From positions 620,001 to 684,000 of the forward strand of contig CAWBNG010000004.1 in assembly GCA_963790075.1 (NCBI GenBank): a stretch of DNA of 64,000 nucleotides, in the 5' to 3' direction. The DNA comes from CAYOUV01 sp963790075 (lineage in GTDB: Bacteria > Chloroflexota > Anaerolineae > Anaerolineales > Villigracilaceae). Numbering within the stretch: position 1 is the stretch's first letter; each line of letters opens with the position of its first letter. Below are positions 26,264-34,732 of the stretch, one piece after another. A model generated the notes under the pieces. The model was given only the letters and a program-made list of their open reading frames with translations, made no database searches and was not told the DNA's origin. A program made the translations under genes and the position numbers.

Positions 26264-27261
26264 TACACCAATGCCAATCCGATGCCAAGCATGGCAACCA
26301 GCAGGCTGATCAGCCAGAAGCGCTGCACGACCTGGGTTTCGCTCCAGCCAAGCAGCTCGAAATGGTGATGCAGCGGAGCCATCTTAAACAACCGGCGTCC
26401 TTTGGTCAGTTTGAAGAAGCTGACCTGCAAGATTACACTCAAGACTTCGCTGACCGGTATGATGGTGATCAACGGCAATAATGCCCATTGTCCGGTCATC
26501 AAGGCCACCACGGCCAGGGTCGCGCCCAGTGAAAGTGAACCGGTATCGCCCATGAACAACTGGGCTGGGTGGACGTTGAACCATAAAAAACCGAACAAGG
26601 CCCCGACTACTGTGAAACAGAAACGACCCAGGAAAACCTGTCCCTGCAGCATGGCGATCCCGCCGTAAGCAGCGAAGGCAGTGGCCGAGATCAACCCAGC
26701 CAGCCCGTCCAGTCCGTCGGTGAAGTTGACGGCGTTGGATTCGCTGACGATGATAAAGGCTGCAATCGGAACGTACCAGACGCCCAGTCCGATCATGCCT
26801 TTGACACCCGGAATGAAGAGATCGGGCGAGTCAAGCAGATATTTCAAGGCCCAGGCGATGACCAGCGCAAAAAGCACCTGCACGGCAAATTTAGTTCGGG
26901 CGCGCATGCCTTGTGCCCGCCGTGACCCGCGCATACCTTCCCAGTCGTCGAGCGCGCCCAGGGTGGCGTAGGCAATCATGACCAGCAGGGGCAGCAGCAC
27001 CGAGCGCCCAATGATATTTTGTTGGAAGCCGATCAGTGAAACGGCATTAAGCAGCCCGGTCAACATCAGCACAGGCAGGATGATCATCACGCCACCCATG
27101 GTAGGTGTTCCCATCTTGTTGAAGTGCCGGTCTGGACCTTCCACGCGGATCAGCTTACCGATCTTGAAGTAACGCAAGACGCGCAACAGCGGACCACCCC
27201 AGATGACGGTCAACATGAAACTCAAGCCAGCCAGGCTCAGCGCAAGGGTGCTGTCTTTCAT
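26263..27261 (-). CDS. mraY: Phospho-MurNAc-pentapeptide translocase MraY
   Basis: Polytopic enzyme that attaches phospho-MurNAc-pentapeptide to undecaprenyl phosphate, forming lipid I. The 332-residue protein has about ten membrane segments and the catalytic motifs KMGTPTMGGVMII, ALDDWEG (Asp-Asp), NAVNFTDGLDGLAG and FMGDTGSLSLGATLA, plus the cytoplasmic PLHHHFELLGWSETQVV motif. The family is unmistakable. Its ATG overlaps the murF stop by four bases. Confidence 0.98.
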   Translation of the reverse strand: MKDSTLALSLAGLSFMLTVIWGGPLLRVLRYFKIGKLIRVEGPDRHFNKMGTPTMGGVMIILPVLMLTGLLNAVSLIGFQQNIIGRSVLLPLLVMIAYATLGALDDWEGMRGSRRAQGMRARTKFAVQVLFALVIAWALKYLLDSPDLFIPGVKGMIGLGVWYVPIAAFIIVSESNAVNFTDGLDGLAGLISATAFAAYGGIAMLQGQVFLGRFCFTVVGALFGFLWFNVHPAQLFMGDTGSLSLGATLAVVALMTGQWALLPLITIIPVSEVLSVILQVSFFKLTKGRRLFKMAPLHHHFELLGWSETQVVQRFWLISLLVAMLGIGLALV

Positions 27262-28682
27262 CTGGACTGTACCTCCAGCGCAGAAACAATGCGGTCCATG
27301 CGCAGTCCATGCGAGCCTTTGATCAATACGGCATCGTTATCACTTATATTTTTGTTCAACCAATCAACCACTTCATCAACACCTTCGAACTCGATGATCG
27401 AGGTTTTCTTCATGCCGGACTTGCGGGCAGCTTCAGCGATGACATGGGCACGCTCGCCAAGCGTGATCAGGATATTGGCGATCTCGGAAGCACGCACGCC
27501 GACCAGCTCGTGGCCCTGGCGTTCGTACTGCCCAAGCTCGAGCATGTCACCCAGCACTGCAATTTTACGCCCGTCCAATTCCTCCAGCAGGTTGAGGGCT
27601 GCTAACGTGGACTCGGGTGAGGCGTTGTATGTGTCGTCAAGCAGCATAGCGCCGTTTTCGCTGCGGACAGCGACCAGCCGCAGTTGGGTATGTCCCTGGC
27701 TCAGGCCGTCGAAGATTTCCTGCCAGGTTAGGCCTTCCACCAGGCCAACGGCAGCCGCTCTCAGCGCGGTGTGCACCGAATGACGTCCGATCAATGGGAC
27801 GCGAACAAACAAGGTTTCATTGCGATAGTGCAACCGGAAGCGGATCCCATCCAAACCCAGACCGGTGATCTCGTCTGCCCATAGATCGGAATCGGGGGTC
27901 AGACCATAGAAGAAGATCTGCGCACTCGTTTTTTCTGCCATCTTCCGAACCCAGGTATCGTCGTAGTTCAAAATGGCGATGCCATCCGGGGAGGAGGGCA
28001 GGGCTTGCACCAATTCGGATTTGCCGCGAAAAATTGCCTCCTGCGAGCCGGCCCGCTCAGCATGGACCGTGCCGATGTTGGTTACCACACCGACCTGTGG
28101 CAGGGCAATGTCGCATAACAACGCAATTTCGCCGGGAACATAAAAGCCCATTTCCAGCACGGCACGCTGGTAACCTGAACCCAGACGCAAAATGGTTAAT
28201 GGCAATCCAATTTCGTTGTTGAGATTGCCAGGGTTTTTCAATGTGTGGTAACGCTGACTGAGCACTTCGGCGATCAACTCTTTGGTTGTTGATTTGCCAA
28301 CGCTGCCGGTGATGCCAATCACGCGCAGGTCCAACTTGCGACGCCAGAAGCGGGCAATTTGCTGCAAAGCCGAAAGTGTGTTGTCGACCCGCAAGCAAAG
28401 CGGCGGAGCCAGGGAGATGGTGGGCTTATCCTGCTGTGCATCGCGTAAATCCAGGACCAGGAAATCGCTTGAAACCTCATGTTCGATCAAGGCGAAAGAA
28501 GCGCCGCGTTCGAAGGCGTCCTTGATGTAATCGTGGCCATCTGTGTGTTCGCCTCTCATGGCAACAAACAGCGCGCCAGGGATGACCTGTCGCGAGTTGA
28601 CCGCCGCCTCGGTGATGACTGTGGTAGCCGTCTCCAAGTGAACGTTCGTCAGGGCTTCGATTGCATCTGCCAATATCAGCAT
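27258..28682 (-). CDS. murF: UDP-MurNAc-tripeptide--D-Ala-D-Ala ligase MurF
   Basis: Adds the D-Ala-D-Ala dipeptide made by Ddl. The 474-residue Mur ligase has SRQVIPGALFVAMRGEHTDGHDY at the N-terminus, the ATP loop GITGSVGKSTTKELIAEVL, the NLNNEIGLPLTIL motif typical of MurF, and LDDTYNASPESTLAALNLL in the C-terminal half. It directly follows the transpeptidase gene; in most dcw clusters murE would sit between them, but it is missing here. Confidence 0.97.
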   Translation of the reverse strand: MLILADAIEALTNVHLETATTVITEAAVNSRQVIPGALFVAMRGEHTDGHDYIKDAFERGASFALIEHEVSSDFLVLDLRDAQQDKPTISLAPPLCLRVDNTLSALQQIARFWRRKLDLRVIGITGSVGKSTTKELIAEVLSQRYHTLKNPGNLNNEIGLPLTILRLGSGYQRAVLEMGFYVPGEIALLCDIALPQVGVVTNIGTVHAERAGSQEAIFRGKSELVQALPSSPDGIAILNYDDTWVRKMAEKTSAQIFFYGLTPDSDLWADEITGLGLDGIRFRLHYRNETLFVRVPLIGRHSVHTALRAAAVGLVEGLTWQEIFDGLSQGHTQLRLVAVRSENGAMLLDDTYNASPESTLAALNLLEELDGRKIAVLGDMLELGQYERQGHELVGVRASEIANILITLGERAHVIAEAARKSGMKKTSIIEFEGVDEVVDWLNKNISDNDAVLIKGSHGLRMDRIVSALEVQSR

Positions 28683-28688
28683 CGATTC

Positions 28689-30452
28689 CTACTTGTTAGC
28701 TGCCATTTGCTGTCGGACGCTATCTGGCGGGATATTCAACAGGACGACGGTCTTTTGTACGACTTGTGCGAAGACGGGGGCGGCCGTTTCAGAACCCCAG
28801 ATGGAGGCACTGGGTTGCTCAAGCCAGACATAAATCATGAATTGCGGATCGTCGGCCGGACCCCATCCGATGAAGGACGCGTTGGTTTTATCCGGCGAGT
28901 AATTACCAAACTGAGTTGGGATTTGCGCCGTGCCGGTCTTGCCAGCCAAGCGGTACCCAGGTACCAGTGCCTGAGAGGCTTCGTTCTCGAGCGTGATAGC
29001 CAACATCGCATTTAGCGTTTGAGCCGTCTTGGTAGAGATGGGCGTTCCTGCATACTGCGGAGGCGTATTGTATTGCTGGCCGTTTTTTACCATGCCGTAC
29101 AACACGTGTGGCGTGACCATGCGCCCACCATTGGCGATAGCAGAGGCGGCCATCATCATCTGGATCGGGGTGACAGCTACACCCTGGCCGAAAGAATTGG
29201 TTCCCAGGTCGACCGGATACCAATCGGTATCGCCCGGGATCTTGAGCCGGCCGGCCGCTTCCCCGGCCAGGTCGATACCGGTAGGACGGCCAATCCCAAA
29301 GCGCTGCATGTAGTTGTAGAAATTCTGCGGGCCTACCTGTGTGGCAACCCAGGCCAGGCAGACGTTCAACGAATGTTGCAGGCAGCCAATCATGTCCTGC
29401 TGCCCCCAGGCTTCCGAGTTCCAGTTATAGATATTGGCTCCTCCGACCAGGATCGTGCCAGAGTCGAAGAACGGTGTGTTGGGTGTGACCGTACCAGTAT
29501 CCAGGGCTGCTGCCATAGTCAGGATTTTGAAGACCGAGCCGGGCTCGTAAGGCATGCTGACGGGCGGATCGTACTCGCTGGCGCTGTGATAGATGTTTTC
29601 GTATTGCCAGAACTGATTTAGATCCAGGCGAGGGTTGGAGGCCATCGCCAGGATTTCGCCTGTGCGCGGGTTCATCACCACGATCGAGCCAGACGGCGCG
29701 CCGTAAGTTTGCAGTGCCGAATCCAGGATTTGCTCGACAGAAGCCTGCAATTCCCGGTCGACTGTCAGGATCAAGGACGTCCCATTGGGAATTTGCGGAA
29801 TTTCCTGCACCCGGTTTGGATCGGACGGCACCCACACCGTGACAGGGTTTCCAGCCAGCAGGTTGTTGTATTTTTCTTCAATCCCGAAATAGCCCTTTCC
29901 TTCACGTGTGACGAAGCCAATAATGTTCGAAGCCAGGTTGTTCTCCGGGTATGAACGCATCAGATGCGGCTTGAACTCCAGCCCCGCCAGGCTGGGGCGT
30001 ACAACTTCTTTCCAATTACTGGTGAGAGTCCCCATGTCCAGCTTCATCTTTTGCAGGGCGGAAGCCTGATCGGATGAGACGTAGTCGGCCAGCACCAAAT
30101 AAGTCAGATTTTTGGGGGGATCGGTGATGGCGTCATAGACGGAGTTGTAATCCAATCCAATGTTGGCGCTCAGCGTTTGAGCGATTGTGCTTGGATTTTT
30201 GACTTTATCCAGCGTGACACCGATCTCGAAAACGGTCTTGTTCCCGGCCAGCATTTGCCCGCTGCGATCGTAGATTTCGCCACGCGCCGGGTAAAACGTG
30301 CGAAATTCCCCGTCGTAACGGCTTGCCTGATCGCGGAAGATGGCCGCTTCAGGGCTGTTCTGGATGCGGATGATCCGGATAACGATCGAAAGGCCGAGCA
30401 CTGCCAGGAGTGCGGCCACTGTCAATGAGCGCCAAATGTATGGCTTTCTCAT
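28689..30452 (-). CDS. ftsI: Division transpeptidase FtsI/penicillin-binding protein 2
   Basis: Class B penicillin-binding protein that cross-links septal peptidoglycan outside the membrane. The 587-residue protein has one N-terminal membrane anchor (about 8-27), the pedestal domain beginning RGEIYDRSGQMLA, and a transpeptidase domain with the active serine in SVFK (306-309), SLN (361-363) and KTGTAQ. The start ATG 30452 follows GGAGGG; an in-frame start 16 codons earlier lacks support. It overlaps the upstream FtsL-like stop by four bases. No C-terminal PASTA domains are present. Confidence 0.97.
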   Translation of the reverse strand: MRKPYIWRSLTVAALLAVLGLSIVIRIIRIQNSPEAAIFRDQASRYDGEFRTFYPARGEIYDRSGQMLAGNKTVFEIGVTLDKVKNPSTIAQTLSANIGLDYNSVYDAITDPPKNLTYLVLADYVSSDQASALQKMKLDMGTLTSNWKEVVRPSLAGLEFKPHLMRSYPENNLASNIIGFVTREGKGYFGIEEKYNNLLAGNPVTVWVPSDPNRVQEIPQIPNGTSLILTVDRELQASVEQILDSALQTYGAPSGSIVVMNPRTGEILAMASNPRLDLNQFWQYENIYHSASEYDPPVSMPYEPGSVFKILTMAAALDTGTVTPNTPFFDSGTILVGGANIYNWNSEAWGQQDMIGCLQHSLNVCLAWVATQVGPQNFYNYMQRFGIGRPTGIDLAGEAAGRLKIPGDTDWYPVDLGTNSFGQGVAVTPIQMMMAASAIANGGRMVTPHVLYGMVKNGQQYNTPPQYAGTPISTKTAQTLNAMLAITLENEASQALVPGYRLAGKTGTAQIPTQFGNYSPDKTNASFIGWGPADDPQFMIYVWLEQPSASIWGSETAAPVFAQVVQKTVVLLNIPPDSVRQQMAANK

Positions 30453-30913
30453 GGAGTCCCTCCAGTCGATGCCATACCTTGCATTTGTTGGTCGAACCAA
30501 TCCAGGAGCGTTTCCGTGTACTCTGGTGGGATAGCCGGTGGCCGCGGTTGTGGCTGAGGCGCCAAACTGATGGAATTATGGGGCGTGTATCCGGCAATGG
30601 CAATATACGCGATCTCACCTGGTTCAGTTGGCTGATAACCTCTGGATAGCACCCGCTTTTCCATCTCAGAGGCTGATGTCAGCGAAGCTAATTGTGTTTG
30701 CAAATCAGCATTAACGCGCTGGCCGTTAATGATTTCATTTTCCATATTCTGAATTTGGCGGCCGACGATTGCAGTACGGGCCGTGACACTCAGATAAATT
30801 GCGGCGACCATGGTAACGCCAACCAGCGCAACCAGAAAGATGCCAATCATCTGTCTCTGGGTGCGCCAGGCGGCTTGCTTATATGCGTGGAAGATGCGAG
30901 TAATGTTTTCCAT
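30449..30913 (-). CDS. FtsL-like/septum formation initiator-type protein
   Basis: A 154-residue bitopic protein in the position of ftsL. A basic cytoplasmic start (about 22 residues) leads into a single membrane helix (IGIFLVALVGVTMVAAIYL) and then a coiled-coil stretch, roughly residues 45-90 (VGRQIQNMENEIINGQRVNADLQ), the layout of FtsL and DivIC. The tail is proline-rich (PQPQPRPPAIPPEY). Sequence identity in this family is always low, so the call rests on architecture and gene order. It is translationally coupled to ftsI. Confidence 0.8.
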   Translation of the reverse strand: MENITRIFHAYKQAAWRTQRQMIGIFLVALVGVTMVAAIYLSVTARTAIVGRQIQNMENEIINGQRVNADLQTQLASLTSASEMEKRVLSRGYQPTEPGEIAYIAIAGYTPHNSISLAPQPQPRPPAIPPEYTETLLDWFDQQMQGMASTGGTP

Positions 30914-30939
30914 GACCTTTTCTCTAAGGGCGACGGTCG

Positions 30940-31908
30940 TTATAATTTCTCTGCGATTCGTAATTTTGCACTGCGTGCCCGGGGATTTACTTGAATTTCG
31001 GCCTCACCAGGCGTAATCGGTTTTCGAACTACCTCTTTCAGCGTTGCTTTATGTCCGCAAGTGCAGACCGGTTGCCTGGGTGGGCAGATGCAGTCGCGGC
31101 TTTCCCGGCGGAAGTATTCCTTGACGATCCGATCCTCCAACGAGTGGAAGGAGATGATGGCCAGCCGTCCGCCGGCGGACAAGGCTTCGATGGCCTTCGG
31201 CAAGATCTGCTCGAGCGCTTCCAGTTCCTGGTTGACGGCGATGCGCAGGGCCTGGAAAGTGCGCGTGGCCGGGTGGGTACGTCCGCGCTCAGGATAAGCC
31301 CGGGCGACGATCTCGGCCAATTGTCCGGTGGTTGTCACGGGACGGGCCTGGAGGATGGCCTGCACGATCCGCCGCGAGCGGGGCTCTTCTCCATAGCGAA
31401 AGAGCAGGTCGACCAACTCGGTCTCGGGCAGGCTATTGACCAAATCAGCGGCGGTCAGACCCCGGCTTGGATCGAAGCGCATGTCTAGCGGTGCGTCGAC
31501 CTGGAAGGAAAATCCGCGCTCGGGATTGTCCATCTGCATGGACGAAAGCCCCAGATCGAGCAGGATGCCTTGGACCCTTTCCCAGCCCTCTCCGCGCAAA
31601 ACCTCGCGTAGTGAGGTATAGGAGGCCTGGACCAGCCGAACGCGCTTCCCGTAAGGAGCCAAGAACTCACGTGCGAGCGCAAGCGCCTGCGGATCTAGAT
31701 CAAGACCAAGCAGACACCCGTCTGGTGCACAGGCCTCCAAAATCCCGCGGGCATGACCGCCCGCGCCGACTGTCCCATCGACATAAAAGCCTGGGCTGTT
31801 GGGCTGCAACGCGTGTATAATTTCATGGTAAAGAACAGGTTGGTGCGGTGCTGCAACCATACGCTCAACTTGAGAGGTCGAGAGCCGCGAAGCGTTGGTT
31901 GTTGGCAT
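30940..31908 (-). CDS. rsmH: 16S rRNA (cytosine-1402-N4)-methyltransferase RsmH (MraW)
   Basis: Methylates C1402 of 16S rRNA in the decoding centre. The 322-residue protein shows HQPVLYHEIIHAL, the SAM-binding DGTVGAGGHARGIL, GILLDLGLSSMQMDNPERGFSF and the C-terminal ISFHSLEDRIVKEYFRR with a CICPPRQPVCTCG cysteine cluster. Two starts are possible: ATG 31908, with AGGA six bases upstream but overlapping mraZ by 44 bases, or ATG 31860, five bases after the mraZ stop and closer to the conserved start. The former is given because of its ribosome-binding site. Confidence 0.97.
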   Translation of the reverse strand: MPTTNASRLSTSQVERMVAAPHQPVLYHEIIHALQPNSPGFYVDGTVGAGGHARGILEACAPDGCLLGLDLDPQALALAREFLAPYGKRVRLVQASYTSLREVLRGEGWERVQGILLDLGLSSMQMDNPERGFSFQVDAPLDMRFDPSRGLTAADLVNSLPETELVDLLFRYGEEPRSRRIVQAILQARPVTTTGQLAEIVARAYPERGRTHPATRTFQALRIAVNQELEALEQILPKAIEALSAGGRLAIISFHSLEDRIVKEYFRRESRDCICPPRQPVCTCGHKATLKEVVRKPITPGEAEIQVNPRARSAKLRIAEKL

Positions 31909-32299
31909 CGGTATCCTGGAACTGTGTCATCTGTTGATTCCACAGCACCGGGGTCCAGATTTCAAAGTAGTTGCCCTGGCCAGTCACGATGGCCTCGCTT
32001 TCGAGGTTAATCAACTGGCGCAAATTCTGCGGCACCAGGATGCGCCCGACCTTGTCCGTTTCGACCGCATAAGCGTTGGCCAGGATCATTCGGCGCAGTA
32101 GGCGAGCGGACGGATCAGTCAGGTTCATAGCGTTGATGCGTTCGTAAACCTGTTCAAAGTAGGCTGTCGTCAGGACCATCAGACAGCGGTCGAAGCCCTG
32201 GGTAATGAAAGCACCACCTTCCAACAGTTCGCGGAAGCGAGCCGGGATGGTGAGTCGACCTTTATCGTCGAGCGAGTGCTGGAACTGCCCAAGGAACAT
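31865..32299 (-). CDS. mraZ: Transcriptional regulator MraZ
   Basis: SpoVT/AbrB-like regulator that binds repeats in the dcw promoter. The 144-residue protein has two tandem half-domains, each with the signature LDDKGRLTIPARFRE (first) and TDKVGRILVPQNLRQ (second). It begins MFLGQFQHSLD, the family's conserved start, with AAAGGA about ten bases upstream. First gene of the leftward dcw cluster; three probable binding repeats lie at 32344-32373, so autoregulation is expected. Confidence 0.97.
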   Translation of the reverse strand: MFLGQFQHSLDDKGRLTIPARFRELLEGGAFITQGFDRCLMVLTTAYFEQVYERINAMNLTDPSARLLRRMILANAYAVETDKVGRILVPQNLRQLINLESEAIVTGQGNYFEIWTPVLWNQQMTQFQDTDANNQRFAALDLSS

Positions 32300-32305
32300 A
32301 TGTTC
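32294..32305. promoter_or_regulatory. Gram-positive LexA/SOS-box-like palindrome over the mraZ start codon
   Basis: GAACATATGTTC is a perfect 12-bp palindrome containing the mraZ ATG. It matches the GAAC-N4-GTTC core of the LexA (DinR) operator of Firmicutes and Actinobacteria. The right half is partly fixed by the conserved Met-Phe codons, so chance is a real alternative. Confidence 0.3.
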
Positions 32306-32343
32306 TGCTGTCCTTTAATATGGCGAACGCCGGGTCAGTCCGG

Positions 32344-32402
32344 CGTCCTCCACTTCCTACCACTTTCCCCCACATTATACAGATTTTGTGGGATAAAAGC
32401 AA
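32344..32402 (-). promoter_or_regulatory. dcw cluster promoter with three MraZ operator repeats
   Basis: Read on the minus strand: -35 TTGCTT (32397-32402), 17-base spacer, -10 TATAAT (32374-32379), then three direct repeats on an exact 10-base period, GTGGGGGAAA (32364-32373), GTGGTAGGAA (32354-32363) and GTGGAGGACG (32344-32353). GTGG/TGGG repeats of this spacing are the known MraZ target. They cover the initial transcribed region, so binding should block transcription. A leader hairpin (ACGCCGG 32327-32333 with CCGGCGT 32340-32346) overlaps the last repeat. Confidence 0.85.
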
Positions 32403-32451
32403 GCACTTAAGTTGTTAATCTTGTAAAGTGTAGGTTTTCTGCCCATAAAAT

Positions 32452-33351
32452 ATGGTCAATTTTGCTACCATCTCCCTGCTTGAATCTTCCAATTGGCAGG
32501 ATTATGATCTGCTTGACAGCGGCGACGGCTTGAAGCTGGAACGCTTCGGAGCGTATAGGTTCGTGCGTCCGGAAGTGCAGGCGATGTGGCGGCGCGCCTT
32601 ACCGGAGCAGGATTGGCAGGACGCGCATGCTGTTTTTCGCCCCAGCGGCGAAGAGAGTGGGGGCCACTGGGAAATCAAAAAGAAGATTCCTGAAAAATGG
32701 GAGATGGGGTACGGGAATTTGCATTTCCAGGTCATGACCACGCCGGGGCGACACCTGGGCGTTTTTCCGGAAGTGGCAGCAAATTGGGATTGGACGGCTG
32801 ACTTGATCAGCGGGGCCGGCAAGCCGGTCAAGGTACTGAACCTGTTCGGCTACACCGGACTGGCGACCCTGGCTGCCGCTGCTGCCGGGGCCCAGGTCAC
32901 ACACGTGGATGCCTCCAAGAAATCAGTCGCCTGGGCTCGCGAGAACCAGGCACTTTCGGGGTTGAGCGACAAGCCGGTCCGCTGGCTGGTGGACGATGCG
33001 CTCAAGTTCGTGCAGCGCGAAGGGCGGCGCGGCAATCAATACGAAGGCCTGATCCTGGACCCGCCCAAGTTCGGTCGCGGTCCCAAAGGGGAAGTTTGGG
33101 AAGTGTACAAATCCCTGCCGCGCCTGCTGCAGGCCTGCCGGGAGATCCTGAGCGATAAACCTTTGTTCGTGGTCATGACGATCTATGCTGTCCAGGCTTC
33201 GGCGCTGCACGCCGGACAGGCCCTGGCGGTTTTACTCCAAGATCTCGGGGGTCAGGTGGAACAGGGCGAACTGGTCACACGTGAGAGGAGTGCCGGGCGC
33301 TTGCTTTCACAAGCAGTCTATGCCAGGTGGGCAAGTACGAAATATAGATGA
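32452..33351 (+). CDS. Class I SAM-dependent methyltransferase (RlmI/RlmL-C-like)
   Basis: A 299-residue methyltransferase related to the catalytic part of RlmI-type enzymes but without the PUA domain. It has the N-terminal sheet domain (LLDSGDGLKLERFGAYRFVRPE), the SAM motif VKVLNLFGYTGLATLAAAAAGA, acidic loop VTHVDASKKSVAWARENQ, and the catalytic LDPPKFGRGPKGEVWEV. ATG 32452 follows an AT-rich leader with no ribosome-binding site, again compatible with a leaderless start. It is divergent from mraZ, and its stop overlaps the galK ATG by four bases. Substrate (probably rRNA) inferred from the family. Confidence 0.88.
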   Translation: MVNFATISLLESSNWQDYDLLDSGDGLKLERFGAYRFVRPEVQAMWRRALPEQDWQDAHAVFRPSGEESGGHWEIKKKIPEKWEMGYGNLHFQVMTTPGRHLGVFPEVAANWDWTADLISGAGKPVKVLNLFGYTGLATLAAAAAGAQVTHVDASKKSVAWARENQALSGLSDKPVRWLVDDALKFVQREGRRGNQYEGLILDPPKFGRGPKGEVWEVYKSLPRLLQACREILSDKPLFVVMTIYAVQASALHAGQALAVLLQDLGGQVEQGELVTRERSAGRLLSQAVYARWASTKYR

Positions 33352-34493
33352 AAGATATGCAAAATCAAGTCAAAAAATCCTTTGCCGAATATTTTCATGA
33401 AGAGCCATCCTTGCTCGTCCGCGCGCCGGGACGGGTCAATCTGATCGGCGGACACACCGACTACAACGATGGCTTTGTGCTGCCGATGGCGATTGACCGG
33501 GCGATATGGATCGCGCTGCGCTCGCGCCCGGACCGGCAGGTCGTTGTCCACTCAACGGACTTTGAAGAGACGGAAGAATTTTCCCTGGACGATTTGCAGC
33601 GGGGGCAGGGCTGGCTCGAATACCTTAAAGGGATGGCGCAGGCCTTGCAGCAAGCGGGGTACACCCTGCGGGGCTGGGAGGGGGTCATGGCCGGGGACGT
33701 ACCGATAGGGGCGGGACTGTCGTCCTCGGCTGCGACCGAGATGGCGGTTGCGCGGGCTTTTATGGCCGTCTCAGGCTTTGACTGGGATCCGGTGCGTATG
33801 GCGGCTGCCGGCCAGCGCTGCGAGAACGAATGGATCGGGGTCAACTCAGGCATCATGGACCAGATGGCCTCAGCCCTTGCGCAAGCTGGCCAGGCGCTCT
33901 TCCTGGATTGCCGCACGCTGGCATACGAACAGGTCCCCCTGCCGCAGGGGCTGGCCGTGGTGGTGATGGATACCGCTACCCGGCGCGGTCTGGTTGGTTC
34001 AGCCTACAACCAGCGGCGCAGCCAGTGTGAAGCTGCGGCGCGCGTGCTGGGGGTCAAAGCCCTGCGGGACGCCAACCTGGATCAATTGCAGGCTGCGGCA
34101 GACAAAATGGATGAAATCACCTTTCGCCGCGCGCGGCATATCATCACGGAGAACCAGCGCGTCCTGCATGCAGTCCAGGCCATGCACGCAGGTGAGGTTG
34201 TCCGCCTGGGGATGCTGCTGGATGCCAGCCACGCCAGTCTGCGGGATGATTTCGAGGTCAGCAACCCGGCTTTGAACCAGATGGTAGCCTGCGCCCGGCA
34301 GCAGGCGGGTTGTCTGGGAGCCAGGATGACCGGCGCTGGCTTCGGCGGCTGCGCGGTCGCTCTGGTGCGCGAGGCTGACCAGCAGGCCTTCGTCGGACAT
34401 GTCTTGGGTTGCTATCATCGCACGTCCGGGCTGGAACCAAATCTCTATCCCTGCCAGGCGAGCCAGGGGGCCAGCCTGGAGTGCCATTCTTAA
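33348..34493 (+). CDS. galK: Galactokinase
   Basis: GHMP kinase phosphorylating galactose at C1 (Leloir pathway, cytoplasm). The 381-residue protein begins with the galactokinase signature RAPGRVNLIGGHTDYNDGFVLPMAI, has the ATP loop PIGAGLSSSAATEMAVA, the substrate motif MDQMASALAQ and the GHMP C-terminal motif GARMTGAGFGGCAVALV. Length and motifs are standard; the usual GEH is GGH here (LIGGHTDYNDG), with a Gly for Glu change. Start codon overlaps the preceding methyltransferase stop, so translation is coupled. No other gal genes are adjacent. Confidence 0.96.
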   Translation: MKDMQNQVKKSFAEYFHEEPSLLVRAPGRVNLIGGHTDYNDGFVLPMAIDRAIWIALRSRPDRQVVVHSTDFEETEEFSLDDLQRGQGWLEYLKGMAQALQQAGYTLRGWEGVMAGDVPIGAGLSSSAATEMAVARAFMAVSGFDWDPVRMAAAGQRCENEWIGVNSGIMDQMASALAQAGQALFLDCRTLAYEQVPLPQGLAVVVMDTATRRGLVGSAYNQRRSQCEAAARVLGVKALRDANLDQLQAAADKMDEITFRRARHIITENQRVLHAVQAMHAGEVVRLGMLLDASHASLRDDFEVSNPALNQMVACARQQAGCLGARMTGAGFGGCAVALVREADQQAFVGHVLGCYHRTSGLEPNLYPCQASQGASLECHS

Positions 34494-34638
34494 AGTTTCA
34501 AATTAATTGCCTATCCGCCTTGCATTTTTGTTAAGTCGCCTCTAGAATATAGGTATGTTAATTGCCCACCAGGGCGGGAAATTCTATTTCAGGAGGCGCA
34601 AGATAGCGATTTCTTTCAAGTCAGGGGATGAATTATTG

Positions 34639-34663
34639 TCAATCGTTTTGGAAAAACGATTGA
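34639..34663 (+). other. Hairpin in the galK-nuclease intergenic region
   Basis: CAATCGTTTT (34640-34649) pairs perfectly with AAAACGATTG (34653-34662) over a three-base loop. No T run follows, so it is either a weak galK terminator or a leader structure of the nuclease mRNA. The remaining ~200 bases of this gap (34494-34732) show only the nuclease ribosome-binding site AAAAGGAG. Confidence 0.6.
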
Positions 34664-34732
34664 TCTTCTGGGTTCGTGCTCTTGTCAGCCGAACTGCTTA
34701 ATTTCACCATTTGATATAAAAAGGAGAAATGC

